A DNA stretch of 64,000 nucleotides from positions 3,063,014-3,127,013 of the forward strand of contig CAJINV010000004.1 in the NCBI GenBank assembly GCA_905178155.1, written 5' to 3'. Each line of letters starts with the position of its first letter. Position 1 is the first letter of the stretch. The stretch comes from Amoebophrya sp. A120. Taxonomy: Eukaryota > Sar > Dinophyceae > Syndiniales > Amoebophryaceae. The notes beneath the pieces were generated by a model, which did no database searches, was not told the DNA's origin, and saw only the letters and a program-made list of their open reading frames with translations. The position numbers and the translations under genes were made by a program. Below, piece by piece: positions 41,392 to 53,862 of the stretch.

Positions 41392-44300
41392 TTATTTCTT
41401 TGTGATGTCGTCGAGCCCGGCTTGAAACATGGAAAACAGGTCATCGTCATCCACATCAAACAGTTTGTCTGTAGTCTTCGCGGCGGATGAAGATGATGTT
41501 GTCGCGGCTGCAGTTGGTGCAGCGGGAGGAGGTGGGACTGTGCTTGTAGATGCAACTACGGAAACCGTTCCGCTAGGTGGGGCTACAGGTCGTACAGCAG
41601 GAGCAGTACTACTACCACCCGACTGCGCCGCGGCCTTCGGACTCGTGGTCGGAGTGCCGATGCTGTGAAACTCCACCGGTTGTTGATTCCGCAAATCCAC
41701 GCTCTTTGGTGCCTCTAGCACGACCGTCTTGTCTGGAGAGGAGGAAGGTGTACCTCCTCCGACAGGGGCCATGTTGCCCGTCTGCAAAACGGGGACCGGC
41801 ACTGCTGGTGTTGTTGAAGCTGCTGGTAGTTTCGTCGAACTTGCTCCTGCTGTCGGCGCTTCTTTACTCGGCGGACTACTGGCGGGATTGCTGGAATTGT
41901 TGAAAAACAATTCGTTGATGTCCGAAGTGACCTGCGAAAGGGAAAAACTTGACGCGAAGCTCGATGCCGCGGATTGCGACGCAGATGAGGATGCCGAAGT
42001 AGTAGAGCCGGCGGATGAGTTAGTTGCAGGAGTCCCCGTCGTACCAGCGGAAGATAATTTACCGGCTGCAATTGTTCCCCCTGGAGGTCCTCCTCCGCTC
42101 ATGCTGGTCATCGTCGTTCCAGTACTCGGGATCGGCGGAAAATTTTCGTCCTTCAGCTTGGACAAAAATTGGCCCGCGGTACCGAGCAGCTTCTCGCCGC
42201 CGGTTGTGATCCCGCCGAGCAGATTCTTTCCCGCGGCCGCTGCAGAGGCGGGAAGCTGGTTTTGTTGATGCTGTTGTTGCAACATTAGTGCAGGACCACC
42301 AGGGCCTCCAGCACGTCCCGTTACAACCTCCCAGGCCGCTTGGATCACTGGTTCCTGCTTTTGTTTGTGTTGCGAGAAGTCCGCTTTTGTCTTCTGTATC
42401 TTCGCCGCACAAGCCTCGCCAGCCAAAAGTCTCTTCTCATACTTGCTCAAAAACCGCTCCAGCTCCTGCCAGCACCGGTCCCGGACCGCGATGGCCTTTT
42501 TCAAATCCAGCAGAAGTGCCTCCTTCGGTCGTGAGGGAGCCGGCGCGGGGGGGTGTTGTGGGGCCATAATTCCTGTCGCGGCGGCTTCAGAAGTCGACGT
42601 AGTTCCACCTGCTGATGGAGCTGCGAAAAGAGGGGGAGCATGCTGTCCACCACCACCAGCACCGCTCACCGCCGGCGCGGCTTCGTACACTGCCACGCAG
42701 CAAGTTTCGACCAGTGTCATGGCCGTTCGCAGGCGCGTGGCTTCCAGGTCCAAGTGTTTCTCCCCGGCGCTCAGCAAGCCGGTGTAAACTTCGCTCGCCG
42801 ACTTTTTACGCTCCTCAATGGCGAGGTGCAAGGTGTCGGCCTGAACAGTTTTGAATTGGAAGAAAACATCGCATCTTCTTCACGAGGGCAAGAATCGAAT
42901 GCATGTGCATCCAGATCCAACACCAGCAGCCACTGCGAAAATATGCTGATATCGATCCACCACGGCACTCCCAACATCACTTCGCCGCTTGATCTTGAAA
43001 TCCGGATGGTGCAGCATCAACATCAGCTTCAATGATGTTAGTTTGGAAAGCAAACAAAAAAAAATCGCCGAAACGAAAAAGGTCACTTTTGGAATCTGTA
43101 TATGCTTCAGGCTGGAGCGTAGTATAAATACAAAATCCGAAAGTAGAAAAAATGCATTTTATGTAAGTACCTGTGTTTTCCCCCCGCTGGCGCACATTTG
43201 CTTGATCGCGTGAAACAAGGCCTGGTCGCGGAGAAATTTCTCGTCCTGCAGTTTCAAACTCTGCAGGTTTTCTTCGTAAAAGACCAGTGCGTTCTCTGAC
43301 TCCTTCTTCAGTGCGTCCTCGCTGTGCTCTACCCGGGCGATCTGCTGCTTCAATTCGGATAGCTCCGTGACAACCGTTATCCTGAGTAAAAACGTCCACA
43401 CCCCAGAGTTGTCATGCAGATTTGCAATGGCAGGAAGATTTGTGATGCGTATCCCCATGATAGGCATTTTCGATCGTGTTTTAGAATTTGCAATGCGGTA
43501 AACAGGATTAGGATTAGCAGATTGATTTCTAATGCGGCTATCCTTGCCAACCTGCACTACACTACGGGCTGCAACGTGTCATGCGCGACGCCCAAAACGT
43601 CTCGCTTTGTGTTGCGAAGTCCCCATCTTGACTCTGGGGTGGGGACGTTTCTACTCAGGATAACCGTGCTCAGCTGCTTTTCCAGCTCCTCCTTTTGCTT
43701 CTCTAACTCCGCCACCCGGTCTTGCACCTCCTTCTTTCCGTCCGTCAACCCGCCGAGCTGCGTCCCGAGCTCTTCGCGCTGCGTTATGGCGCTCGCAACT
43801 GTTACATTCTCAACTCTTACATGAATTTGTGATGCAAGAATGGAAAAAGTGGACGAGGTGACCTTGCGCGTCTTGCGTGACAGATTTGGAACAGTTTCTC
43901 AGCCTGTTTGGCCCTTCAGGAATTTGTCATGCGAAGCAGCTTGACCGTGCCGATTCATTTCATTCTGATTGTAGTTTTGCATGACAAATCATGTAACAGT
44001 TGAGAATTTAACATTTGAGAACGCCATATGCGTCTTCTTCGCGTCCTGCAAAGATTCCTTGCGCTGCTGCATCTTCTTCCGCTGATCCTCCCCGTTTTGC
44101 AGGCTTGTGTCAATCCCCGCAAGAATACTGGACCACGAGCGCGCGTACGAGGTTGTAGTGGCGGAAGGGGAACATGTAGAAGTCGTGCCAGTCAGGGATG
44201 TTGTTGACGATCCCTCTGCTGTTACAACCGTGCTGGTCTGAGAGATGAAATTGGATCTTCTTTCGACTGTGTTGTACCATTTCCACCACTTGGTTGTGTG

Positions 44301-46251
44301 AACAAGATCTACTTCGAAAGAATCATTCTAATCCTGCTTGTAGATGGGAGATCATCTTCATCTTCCTCATCAAAAACGTAGTTTGTAAAACAAGCGACTT
44401 TTCACTTTAATTACATGATCACACCCTGATTACCTCCGCAAGCAGCGTGGTCCATCTTTGCACAATGTGCAGGTCGCAGTCATGCGCGTCGGTTAGAAGA
44501 TTCAGCAGCAGCAACGACTTGTTGGCATCCTTGTTTTGCTCGGACCACGTACCGAGGATCTGATTTGGCTTCAGCGATGGAATCGCTGAGACCGAGGCCC
44601 GGGCAGTTGTCCCTCCCGCAGCACCACCCCCTCCCGCGGTCAAGCTCTGCTGCACTTGTTGAACTTGGTCCTGGAGTTGTGTGCGCTCCACCAGGTAGAT
44701 GCTCGCCCGCCAGTCCTCTTTCAACCGGGACAACACGGCGAAAAAAGCGTCGGGAAGCGAATCGCTGCACGGGATTGCGCCCATCAAGGCAACGAGCTCC
44801 TTTACCAGGTCTTGACTGCCCGGGACGGTGACCTGTGTTGATTTTTGAATCGGTTGACTTTGAAGACTCCTGCTGGTGCTGCGCCGTCGTGCACAGTAGA
44901 AGAGAAGTCAGCAGGACTCGGCGTGTTGACGTTTCGATTTTGAGGACATCTGCACAACTGACATCATCAAAACATAACTCAGACTACGCCCGCAACCCTG
45001 TCCGAAGTCGGTTTTCCGATCTGCAAATGGAAAAATATCGTTCTTGTATCCATGGACGAGGTAAGTACCGCTTTTATGAGCTTCCAGAACTGTTGCGAAA
45101 ACAGGTCCGCTGCAGTTGCGCCGTTTGTTCCGGGTTGATCTCCGCCAGCCTCTGCACCACTCCCTCCCGCGGAGGATTGCTGCAGCGCCGTTTGCAACTC
45201 CGGTGTAGCATGAATCGCACGAAACGCGTACTCCAGCGCGCGGGACTTCAAGAAAATATGCCGGAACGTCACTTTCCGCCGGCGCTGCTCCTTGCCGCCG
45301 TTCGCAGACGCGTTCGCTGCCTGCGCCTGGCTTGTTCCGCCTGCAGAATTGCGCAGATTCGAGGAGCTCGAAGGCGTTGCTGCGGAGGAGGATGTGGGGA
45401 ACAGGGGGGCAGACTTGTTGGCCGCTACGCTCGGGCCACTTGGTAGTACTGATTCGACGTTCGGATCAAGAGCGACGCCAGAACTACTAGTACCTCCAGG
45501 AGCGCCGCCAGCAGATGACTTACTCGTCTGCTGTTCCGCATCACTGGGAAAAGAAGCGGATCCATCACTCTTTTTGCTGCTGGTGCTGGTGCCCAGCTGC
45601 TGTCTAGCGGCAGGACCCTCACCTTCAGATGAAAGAACTCCTCCTGCCCGTTTCGCGGGCGAAAAAGGCAGCTCCTCTTCGTCTAGGGCCATTTCGTCTT
45701 CGGTTTTGGATAAAAGGGTTAAGTTCGTCAGCCGCTCCTCGGAGATACTGCCGACGGTACGGTTCATCGACACGTTCCAATCATGCAGGATGGTGGTTGC
45801 GCTTTCCAGGTCACGCAACTGCAGCGCCTCTTCCTCCACCCGCCCCGTGTGGTTCACCTGGGTCATCTTGCGCAAGCTTTCACCTGACAAACATTTTTTG
45901 AATTTGAACCATGCAAATTATCTTCTGGAAAAGCCTTGAGTCAACTTATCCGTTTGTTTTGTGCAACTTCTGCATCTTCTCAGCATCATATCACCTGGGA
46001 GAAGCTTTACAGGAATGCAAGCGGACGCGAATGCTATGAATGTAATGTTTTTGGGCGTTAGCTGCACATGTGTAGCCTCTAAGACTGAATATCGTTTCTT
46101 CGTCTCACATTGTCGCCGTGTATCCAAAAAGTACTACAGCTGCCTGTAGCTTACCAAGCGTTCCCGCCTTGCTTGCGACATCCTCCGCCATGCTCGCCAC
46201 ATCCTGCGAAACCAGCTTTACGCTGTCCGTGAACGTTTTTAACCACGACAT
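41392..46251 (-). CDS. Coiled-coil protein with golgin-like amphipathic N-terminus, 1,095 aa
   Basis: Seven exons: 46251-46155, 45883-45069, 44832-44434, 44237-44029, 43784-43663, 43377-43171, 42840-41392. Four introns are GT-AG and two are introner elements; all joins keep one frame (1,096 codons). The N-terminus MSWLKTFTDSVKLVSQDVAS is amphipathic and resembles the MSW[FL] starts of golgin-84 and TMF, suggesting curved-membrane or Golgi binding. Exon 2 contains a helical block (ALEYAFRAIHATPELQTAL and FSQQFWKLIKAVL). Coiled coil spans exons 4-6 and the start of exon 7 (VAELEKQKEELEKQLSTV, VEHSEDALKKESENALVF, EENLQSLKLQDEKFLRDQAL). The C-terminal third is Ser/Thr/Pro/Gly-rich and ends with an acidic motif (DVDDDDLFSMFQAGLDDITK). 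Membrane-tethering function is inference only. Confidence 0.75.
43378..43662. mobile_element. Introner element IE18 (family F)
   Basis: 285 bp, the longest here. Long near-perfect arms: TATCCTGAGTAAAAACGTCC, then ACACCCCAGAGT, against a complement. Perfect duplication ACGGT (coding strand). Removal gives EKQLSTV|VTELSEL within the coiled coil. Confidence 0.95.
43785..44028. mobile_element. Introner element IE19 (family B)
   Basis: 244 bp. Ends TATGGCG...AACTGTTACATTCTCAACT and complement. Perfect duplication ACGCA. Separated from IE18 by a 122-bp exon. Removal gives LQDAKKTQ|REELGTQL. Confidence 0.94.
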
Positions 46252-46989
46252 TTTTTATTTTTTGTTTTTATTGAGAAAACTGAAAGACGAAGACGAAGCG
46301 CTTTTTCTTTTTGTTTTTCTTACATCTTGATCTTCTCGTTCTCTGGCTCATTGAGTACAAGAAATTTTTAGCGTGCTAACCGAAATCCTTGTGTCAAAAA
46401 GTACTCACCTCCTCCCTGACCTGAAAGCGAAAGGACTGGAGAACTTGAGTCATAAATAGGTAGTTGTCGTCCACCTTTTAGATGGAACGACATTCCTCAA
46501 ATTGATCCAACGAAAACTTCTAGAAGTGTGTGCATTCTACCCGTCGTGTGGCTTTTGCGCATCAGCCCGTCGGGCATTCATAATTTAGATCAGTTGTGAT
46601 GTCTGTGGATTAATAGGAGGTTTCTATTCCACCTGCTCCAGCATTCAATCGAAGCGGAACACGGTCTCCACACAATAAGCATGGTTGCAAGAACAATATC
46701 CACGAAATGGTGAAGTAGGATTGGTTTTATCAATCTTTATCTTCCGGTGAAAGAAAACGATTTACATCACATCAACGTAAACAACATGTGTCGTCCTCGT
46801 CTCAGAACGGAAACGTAGGGAAGGTTTCTCTGTGAAAGGGGTACGTGCTCCAGACCGTGGGGGTACAGACTGAGACTCAAGCGGTTTGCTGAATTATGGG
46901 CGCACGTCACAACGCTTCGCGTTGATTGGAGGTTCTTCATCTTCAGAGCGTGATGAAACACTTTTACCCATCACAACTTTCTTCGTCTC
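46252..46989. other. Intergenic, no supported gene
   Basis: Short AT-rich spacer; nothing recognised. Confidence 0.5.
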
Positions 46990-48453
46990 CTACTTCTTCT
47001 TCGCCTGCTTCTTTCTCTCCCCTTCGATGAGTTTCCGCACCTTTTTGTACTGGTTTTTGGTCAACTCCTCCCCGTTGACATCGTGTGTCGGAAACCCGTC
47101 GGCATCGATATCAAATGCAAAAATGTAGTCTGGGTCTGGAAGAATGCAAGACTTGTCATGCATATTTCTCATGACCCATGACGCCTGTAATGCATGACCT
47201 AGCCTCGCAGACTTCTGGAGGGCTTCCTGATGCACATTCCGCATGAGAAATGCCCTATCCGTGTAGCGCAAAGTGCACCCTTCTTGCTGGTCATGCAATA
47301 CAATTTTTTTTGGAGTCCAAAAACAGCATGACAAGTTGCAATCTTCCAGACCCAGACATTTTTGCATTTGATAATCGAATTTTGAGTACAACGCCGGGTC
47401 CTTCAAATCGACGGCGGAATTGTTGGCTGCCGTGGCGTCGGCTCCTGCAGGCGCGGCCGTAGTTGCGGCCTTGGCTGAGGCTGTACCCGGTGCTGCTGAT
47501 GTAGTAGTGCCAGCACCACTGCTGGACGCCTGCGCAGAGGCGGTTGTAGAGGTTGACGAAGATGAACCTGGGGTGATGAATAATAGAGTGGTAGAAGTCG
47601 GTCGATGGATAGTTCAAACGATAACGAGGTTTCGTGATCCTTCCACGACTCCTACGACCTAAAAAGAGCAAAAAAAAGGTTCTACCTTATCAAAACCAGA
47701 CATCTTCTGAAGGTCGTTTGCGCGGCTGTAGTCCATCATCATCTTTATGCATATTATCGTACTCTTCAGTGAAAAATCATACTTGTTAATACCCTCATGA
47801 AACGATCCGTCTGGGCGCACGATGTTTGCGGTTTCTGGTCTTCGAAAGTTCGGATTCACTGCCTGGATGCGGAAGCCATCGGGACGGGGGAGCGGCTGGT
47901 AGAAGTTAGGGTTGGTCGGCACATAGCGGTAGGCGATAGAACTGACACCGGAAGTAGAGTAGGTTGACGCTGAGGTGGTAGAAGTCGCTGGATTTTTTGC
48001 TGTCGCTGTCGTACTAGAGGCAGTACCGGTTGTGCGAGGGACGGGAACGAATGCTGCGGAGGATCGATGAATTATGGATTTGAAATTATCAATCTACCCC
48101 ACAGATGACGAGTCAGTGACAAACACAAACCAAAACCAAAATGCACTCAATTGCGGTGCAGTTGTGAATAGGGCTCCTGCAAGTGAATCTAGTACTAGTA
48201 CATGGTTAAAAAATAGAAATGGTAAATAGATACTGTGTGTTGTCCGATCACAGATACACGCAGCTGCAAAGATGAAACACAAGGCGAGTACAAGCAATAA
48301 ATAACGGATACCTGCACTACTGGCTCCCGCTGCTGCACTCGTAGGTTGTACCATCGCAACAAGTTTCGTGCCGGTTCCAGCCGAAGCTGCGACCCTCGAG
48401 GCTGGAATGACCACCCGATGGCCAAATAGTGACTTCACGTGGTTCAGATCCAT
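46990..48453 (-). CDS. Protein with a cysteinyl-tRNA-synthetase-like C-terminal tail, 268 aa
   Basis: Four exons: 48453-48312, 48053-47697, 47567-47374, 47108-46990; two GT-AG introns and one introner element. The last 40 residues read YSKFDADGFPTHD, then NGEELTKNQYKKVRKL and a Lys-rich end. Eukaryotic cytosolic cysteinyl-tRNA synthetases end with the same pattern (SKFD-x-x-G-x-PTHD, then G-x-ELSK-x-Q-x-KK). None of the synthetase catalytic core (HIGH, KMSKS, zinc cysteines) is present. The middle has an ordered block (YRYVPTNPNFYQPLPRPDGF, RRPETANIVRPDGSFHEGIN, KYDFSLKSTIICIKMMMDYS), flanked by Ala/Thr/Ser-rich linkers. It may be an RNA- or synthetase-associated adaptor carrying the tail; function not established. 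Confidence 0.65.
47109..47373. mobile_element. Introner element IE20 (family A)
   Basis: 265 bp. Ends TATCAAATGCAAAAATG... and GTCTGGGTCTGGAAG with complement. Perfect duplication TCGAT. Element-plus-5 removal gives YSKFDADGFPTHD, matching the synthetase tail; removing less would insert residues. Confidence 0.95.
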
Positions 48454-49956
48454 TGCGTCGCGTTGTTGGAGTTGGAAATACCCGCGGCTTCGTCCTCGAC
48501 GTAGTAAGTTGTACGAGCAGCTGCCAGCTGGATTCCGTTACTTTCTGCTTCGTTGGTTGATGTCCTTTCGACGTCCGAGCAGGCGCACGCGCATACAAAG
48601 GTTTAAAACAATCTGCTTTAGCTAAGTGTCACTGGTAAACGAGGAGCTGTCGCTGTGGCTGCTACGCTATGAGCTACTGTGCTAGCAACCAAGAATCAGT
48701 GGTGGTATCAGGAGTTACACAATCATGAAGGGAGCGGATAAAATATGTCCTCTCATTGGAGGTACTAACTAGTATTGGGCGCGCATCTACAATTTCTACT
48801 CAAAAATAGCTGCAGGTATCGTTCTTGATCTTGTTGTGTTGCTTTTCGTTATGGTTGCAGGAGTGGTGCTAACAACAATGAGGAGAAAAATAATCAATAG
48901 TAAGCGAAGCTGTCCTTGTTCTTCACCGGATCTTTGCAAGACAAAATCGACATACAGTCACTGTGGTTTAGTTTCTGAATAGGATCTGGAAATGCCAGTG
49001 GCCGCGGGCGGGAGACCTTGTTTTATTTCAAACTTTTAGTTTCAATTCTACTTAATCTGCATCTTGTACATTCGATCTCCATGTCGATCTCGATGATCTG
49101 AAAAGCAGCGAAGAAACAGCAGCGCGACCTTGTCCTGCTTATCCTGGTGGTGCAGCACTTCGACAATCATCTTCACACCAGTGTCGTGCATGTGGGTGCT
49201 ATGAAATTGAAAGTGTGCTAACCTATTACATCGGAAAAGGAAAGACCAAGTGGCTGCGAGCTCGCGGGAATCAAGAATAGACGACCGCAAACAAAAAACA
49301 CCTCCGGACGAGGACTGGGTCATGTAGCTGAACGCGAAGAAAGCGGGCACAGCGACATTTCCCACAGCAGTTAGCCTAGGCGTGAAGCCATACGCTACAA
49401 CTTTGGCGAGGATTGTGTGAAGAGGAGCTCCTGTCTTGCTTTTGTACATGTTAATGTTAGTGCATGCTCAAGACCAACGTCTTCCCAGCCAAATAATCTA
49501 CAATGTACGCGGTGTCGATGTCGGGCTGATGGTGACGGCAATTCTCATTTCGTTCGACGCACCGCAACAACGGACCATGTCTCGTCCTGTGCAACCAAAT
49601 AAAACCCAGAAGATGCCAAAGTGTGTATAATCAAGATAAAGAGGGCCTTTGTCTGAAATCGCCCTCCTTTGTAATGTATGCTTTGTGTTTCTTCGAAAGT
49701 TCTTGTGCTTCAGATGAAAGAGTAAGAGTACAATCATGCGAAAGAGTAAAAACAAAATTTTTGTGATTTATTCATCGTGTGTAGTAATTGAGATACATCA
49801 TAGATCTGCTACTTAGAAGTGTAGGTGACATTCACATCATTTGCCATGAAAATCTAAACTTGTACTTGAGAAGCCATGTTGCAGCCATAGCCAGATTTTA
49901 TAAACCATAAAGAAACCCTAACCCTGATCAGATAAGGTGAGTCGTCATGTCCTACC
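48454..49956. other. Mostly intergenic; possible small minus-strand gene near 49048-49700
   Basis: An ATG-initiated 133-codon frame at 49048-49449 includes coding-like stretches (TILAKVVAYGFTPRLTAVGN and VKMIVEVLHHQDKQDKVALL) separated by a probable intron (ending TTTCATAG). I could not join exons convincingly, so this is left as a candidate. Confidence 0.3.
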
Positions 49957-52741
49957 TCACATTTCCGGCACGGAGGAATCCAAGCCGATTTGGCTCGCCA
50001 CCCCGCTGGCCATGCCCAGCTCCCGGATCAGCGCGTCCGCGTGCTTAAACACCGGATTATCCTCCTCCCCCAATTGGCTTTTGCTGTCGATCAGCTTTTG
50101 CATTGCCTGCAAAAACTGCAACTGGTACTCCGATTTCTGCTTCAGCGCGTTGCTCTTCAGCTCGGCGTTCTCGAGCTTCAGGGCGTCGCGCTCGTTCTCG
50201 ATGACCGCCAGTTTCTCCCGAATGACCAGTTCGTCCAGCACTGGCCCCGTTGTCTCACGCAGCTTGCTCGCATCCCCGCCGGCCCCGCCCGCGGTCTGCA
50301 GATCCGTGGCACCCTCCGACATCACACTGCTCATGCCCCGTAGGCCGCTAGACGATGTCGCACCCATCATCCGCAGCGCAAGCACCCGGTCTCGCTGCTT
50401 GGTCACCAGCTGCATCTTGGAGGTGAGCAAGTCGTTTTCCTGCAAGAGCCTGCGCGCATACGTCACCAACCGCTCCAGCCGAAACTCCATGCTCTGCTCC
50501 CGCGCATAGACAGGATTTTCCTGCGCCCGCTCGGCGGCATCGTAAACGCCTTCGACTGAACGCAGCTGCTGTGCCAGGCTGCCCCCACCGCTGCGCCCGC
50601 CCCGCGAGGCGGCGGCCTGTGCCTGTCGTGTGGATCATACATACCATTCTCCTGTTGTAGCAAGCGGGTGTGGATCGTACGAATTCATTGTGAAGTGGAA
50701 CGCAAGTGGAAAAACGAGAACAACATGATCACAAGTCGAACTACCAGATATAGATACCTCTTGCTGCGCGGCTTGAAACGCTTGCTTGAGCGACGACATT
50801 TGGTCTCGGTACGTGCGGAGGGTTTTCACCAGGATTCGCTCGTGGTGCCGCTGCATGTCCTCCATGTCGTCTAGGCAATCCTCCTATGGATTGCAAAAAT
50901 GTCTGGGTCTGGAAGATGTCATGCTTGTCTGGCATGACAAAAAAGTTTGTGATGCGTGTCCAAGAAGAGACCCTAGTTTTGCCTGTCATGCAAAAACGCA
51001 GTTTCTCATGCGAAAAACGCAACACAAAGAAGCGCAGATATTTCTCATGCTCGGCTGTGCATTACAGAGCGTTCACTATAATTACCAACACAGCATTACA
51101 AGTTTGAGTGTCCAGACCCAGACATTTTTGCACTTGATACCTCCACGCTCCCATAGCCGCCGTCCCCGATGACGTATCCGTTGTTTTCCTTGTATGGCGT
51201 TCTCAAACGTTACACTCTCAACTGTTACATGACTTTGTCATGGAAAATGACGACGAGCCACTAGACGACCAAGCTGCTTCGCATGACAAATTCGCTGAGA
51301 GCTAAATAGCACTAGAATCCGCACCAAATCTGTAATGCACGACGCGCAGGGTTCTCCCTCACGCTCACCTGTACTTTTCTCGCATTACAAATTCCTGTAA
51401 CAGTTGAGAATGTAACATTTGAGAATCCCATACCTTGTGCTGGTAGAAGTTCTTCGGCAGAATGGAGGAGATATTAAACGCGTTGTTGGTGCTCTGCAAG
51501 TCAGAGTTTTTGTACTTCTCCAGCCGTCCATTGCGCTGCCACTCCCGAAACGCGAGCTTCAGCAGGGTCGGCTTTTTGTGCTTCGCGACCTGATCACCGA
51601 CAAAGACGCCCGCACGCTTCCCCAAATCCTGCAGCTCCACGCGACGGTGGACGACGTTGAGCTGAGAGTGCGAATTTGAAGATAAGTACATAGAGTTTCA
51701 TAGCAGGTGCAAACGCGAGCGTTCTTTTTGTGCACTTGAACTTCATCTTCTCTAGCAACATTTCATCTGAACAATGTGACGAACAGATTTCCCTTTAATT
51801 TTGTTTCGGCACAATCTTCAAACACAAGCACAACTACATAGTACCCATGCGTGAAAGGTGATTTTTCTCCGGACGCGTTGGCTGAGTTGGTTCGAGATAG
51901 CCATCTCCACGACGGACTGGGCCTGTTCCATGCGCAGGTATGCATCGCAAAACAAGTATCGTACGTAGAAGTCGTTGTAGTTATATTTCGCAGCTCCTAG
52001 TCCTATGCATTACCATCATCTGCTCAATCAGCATGACAAAGTCCAACAATTTTTTTTTCTCATGCTGAGCAAATTTGTAATCCAGTTGCTCCTACTTAGT
52101 ACGATACTTTCATCACTGTGGATAGCAGAGCCACGTTCTCCACGATTTCTTCGATTTCACCCCGCATGGCGCCCACGCTGGTTTCCACGCGGGTTCGCAC
52201 CTCTTGCGTCACCGAGTTGTATAGTTCCTGGAGCTGGTTCATGGTCGGCCGGTTGGGCCCGTGGTGCTCCTTCGCCACCCACCAGGCGATGAAGGCCTTC
52301 TGCAGACACATCTTCCGTCCCTTGATCAGGTAAGGCACTTTCATGTCGATCAGGTGCGCTTCGTCAATCTCGTTCGCAGGAGCGTGGGTCCTGGTTGTAA
52401 ATAAATTACGATTACCATCCATCCACATCCACTATCACATCTGCATGTTCGAACAGTCGCGTTGCACACGATGCGAACTCGAAGGAACAATCTAGGGAGT
52501 TGTTGGAATCAACAGTAACACAGCCAAGAAAACCAGAAGGGTACTACGAGGACGAAAAAATCAAGCGAGGCCTTCATCGAAGCCACGAGTGTCATAACTT
52601 CATCACTTACCCGAGTTCCTGCACCAGGGTTCGCATGTCGGCAAGGAGGGCGCCTTGCTTCAGACTCTCCACGGGATTATTCATCGGCGCAGTCCCCTCA
52701 TCGGACGTGACCGCATCGACCACACGGGAAGCTGTCGCCAT
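49957..52741 (-). CDS. Sfi1-like and coiled-coil protein, 516 aa
   Basis: Seven exons: 52741-52611, 52390-52125, 51938-51845, 51661-51433, 51192-51140, 50884-50758, 50622-49957. Three introns are GT-AG and three are introner elements; 517 codons in one frame. Three segments resemble half-repeats of centrin-binding Sfi1-type proteins (A-F-x-x-W): KAFIAWWVAK (about 74-83), ITFHAWLNVVHRR (about 157-170), LAFREWQRNGRLEK (about 198-211). The C-terminal half is coiled coil (LVTYARRLLQENDLLTSKMQ, KLAVIENERDALKLENAELK). The set suggests a basal-body or cytoskeletal scaffold. Sfi1 similarity is by motif spacing only, and three copies are few, so the label is tentative. ATG start (MATASRVVDAV) is the first in frame. 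Confidence 0.7.
50885..51139. mobile_element. Introner element IE21 (family A)
   Basis: 255 bp. Ends contain TTGCAAAAATGTCTGGGTCT and complement. Perfect duplication GGAGG, which allows a GT-AG cut. Removal gives GGYGSVE|DCLDDMED. Confidence 0.94.
51193..51432. mobile_element. Introner element IE22 (family B)
   Basis: 240 bp. Ends TATGGCGTTCTCAAACGTTA and complement. Perfect duplication CAAGG, which allows a GT-AG cut. Only a 53-bp exon separates it from IE21. Removal gives FYQHK|ENNGYVIG. Confidence 0.94.
51939..52124. mobile_element. Introner element IE23 (family C)
   Basis: 186 bp. Ends carry AAGTATCGTAC and TACGATACTT. Duplication TCTGC/CCTGC (one mismatch). Removal gives VENVAL|RMEQAQSV. 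Confidence 0.9.
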
Positions 52742-53862
52742 TCTTTATGACTTGTTAGAGTTAAGTCTGAATGAAAGACAGCAGCTGCAACAGTGACTGA
52801 TACCAAGAAGAAGTTCTGTGTGAAACAAGAAACGGCTCCTCGATGCCAATATTCTTTACGAACTAGCTTCCTTTTCTTGATTTATTGGCATTCTTTTTTT
52901 CCCGATCCCGACTACATCTACAATGCCATCCCTTGTAATTGCACTTGCAGAAAAAAAAAGCAACTGTCGCAGACAGATCTTTTGCTCACGACGACCATGA
53001 ATCTTGAATTCTCCCTGCGTTGATGTCGCATGCGCACTACAGACGAAAAAATGGGAGGAGAAACATGATTCACGACCACGAATAAAACTTATTTAAGTAG
53101 ATTTACTTTTGGTTTGTTTCTCCTTTCATAATGATGGTTGACGAATGGCAAGCGGCCTACCGTTAGGACTATTCCGCGACATTATTCTTGTTGACGAAAA
53201 GCTGGGTGGCGATGACGAAAAGTAGCTAGATGTAGGAGACGATCTAGATGTGAGTGAAAAGGTAATAACGAGATGTTCACCTTCAACATGCGTGTGCGTC
53301 ACAGATGCAAAATTGCTGAAACGTTGTGCATCACGGAAACGACTTGACAACTAAACTCCGAAGGCTGGTACGGTAGCGCTTCCTCGTGAGAAAATTTTAT
53401 CAAGCATACAAGAATGAAATGATCAACAGCCTACGAGTTTTTACGACACGGCATCGAGTTGGGATGCATGGTGTCCACGAAGGTATCATAATCAACATTA
53501 ACGACCCACGACCAACGAAAACTTTACTACAATCGGCGAGGACTGACCTGCTGATCCTGATCCTGATGCTGGTACCTAGGCGGAAAGGAAAATGCTAATT
53601 GATATAGATATATGTTGTTTGCAGAACACGAGTACATTTGCTGTTAATATTCGTCCTTTTTGTTTGTTCACTCTTCTCAGATTGTGACTGTTATACATAG
53701 TTTCTAGGAAAACTACAGAGCAGCAGCTGCATTTCATCTTGCGTTCGTCACACAAGGAGCTGCAGAACGAAGTGAAGTTCGCAGGTGACCCCAAAGATGC
53801 CATCTGTCATCAACATCACCTCCTTGTCCTTGCGACGTTCATTATACTTCAGAACCTATCTA
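52742..53862. other. Intergenic, no supported gene
   Basis: 1.1 kb; short frames only, nothing recognised. Confidence 0.5.
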
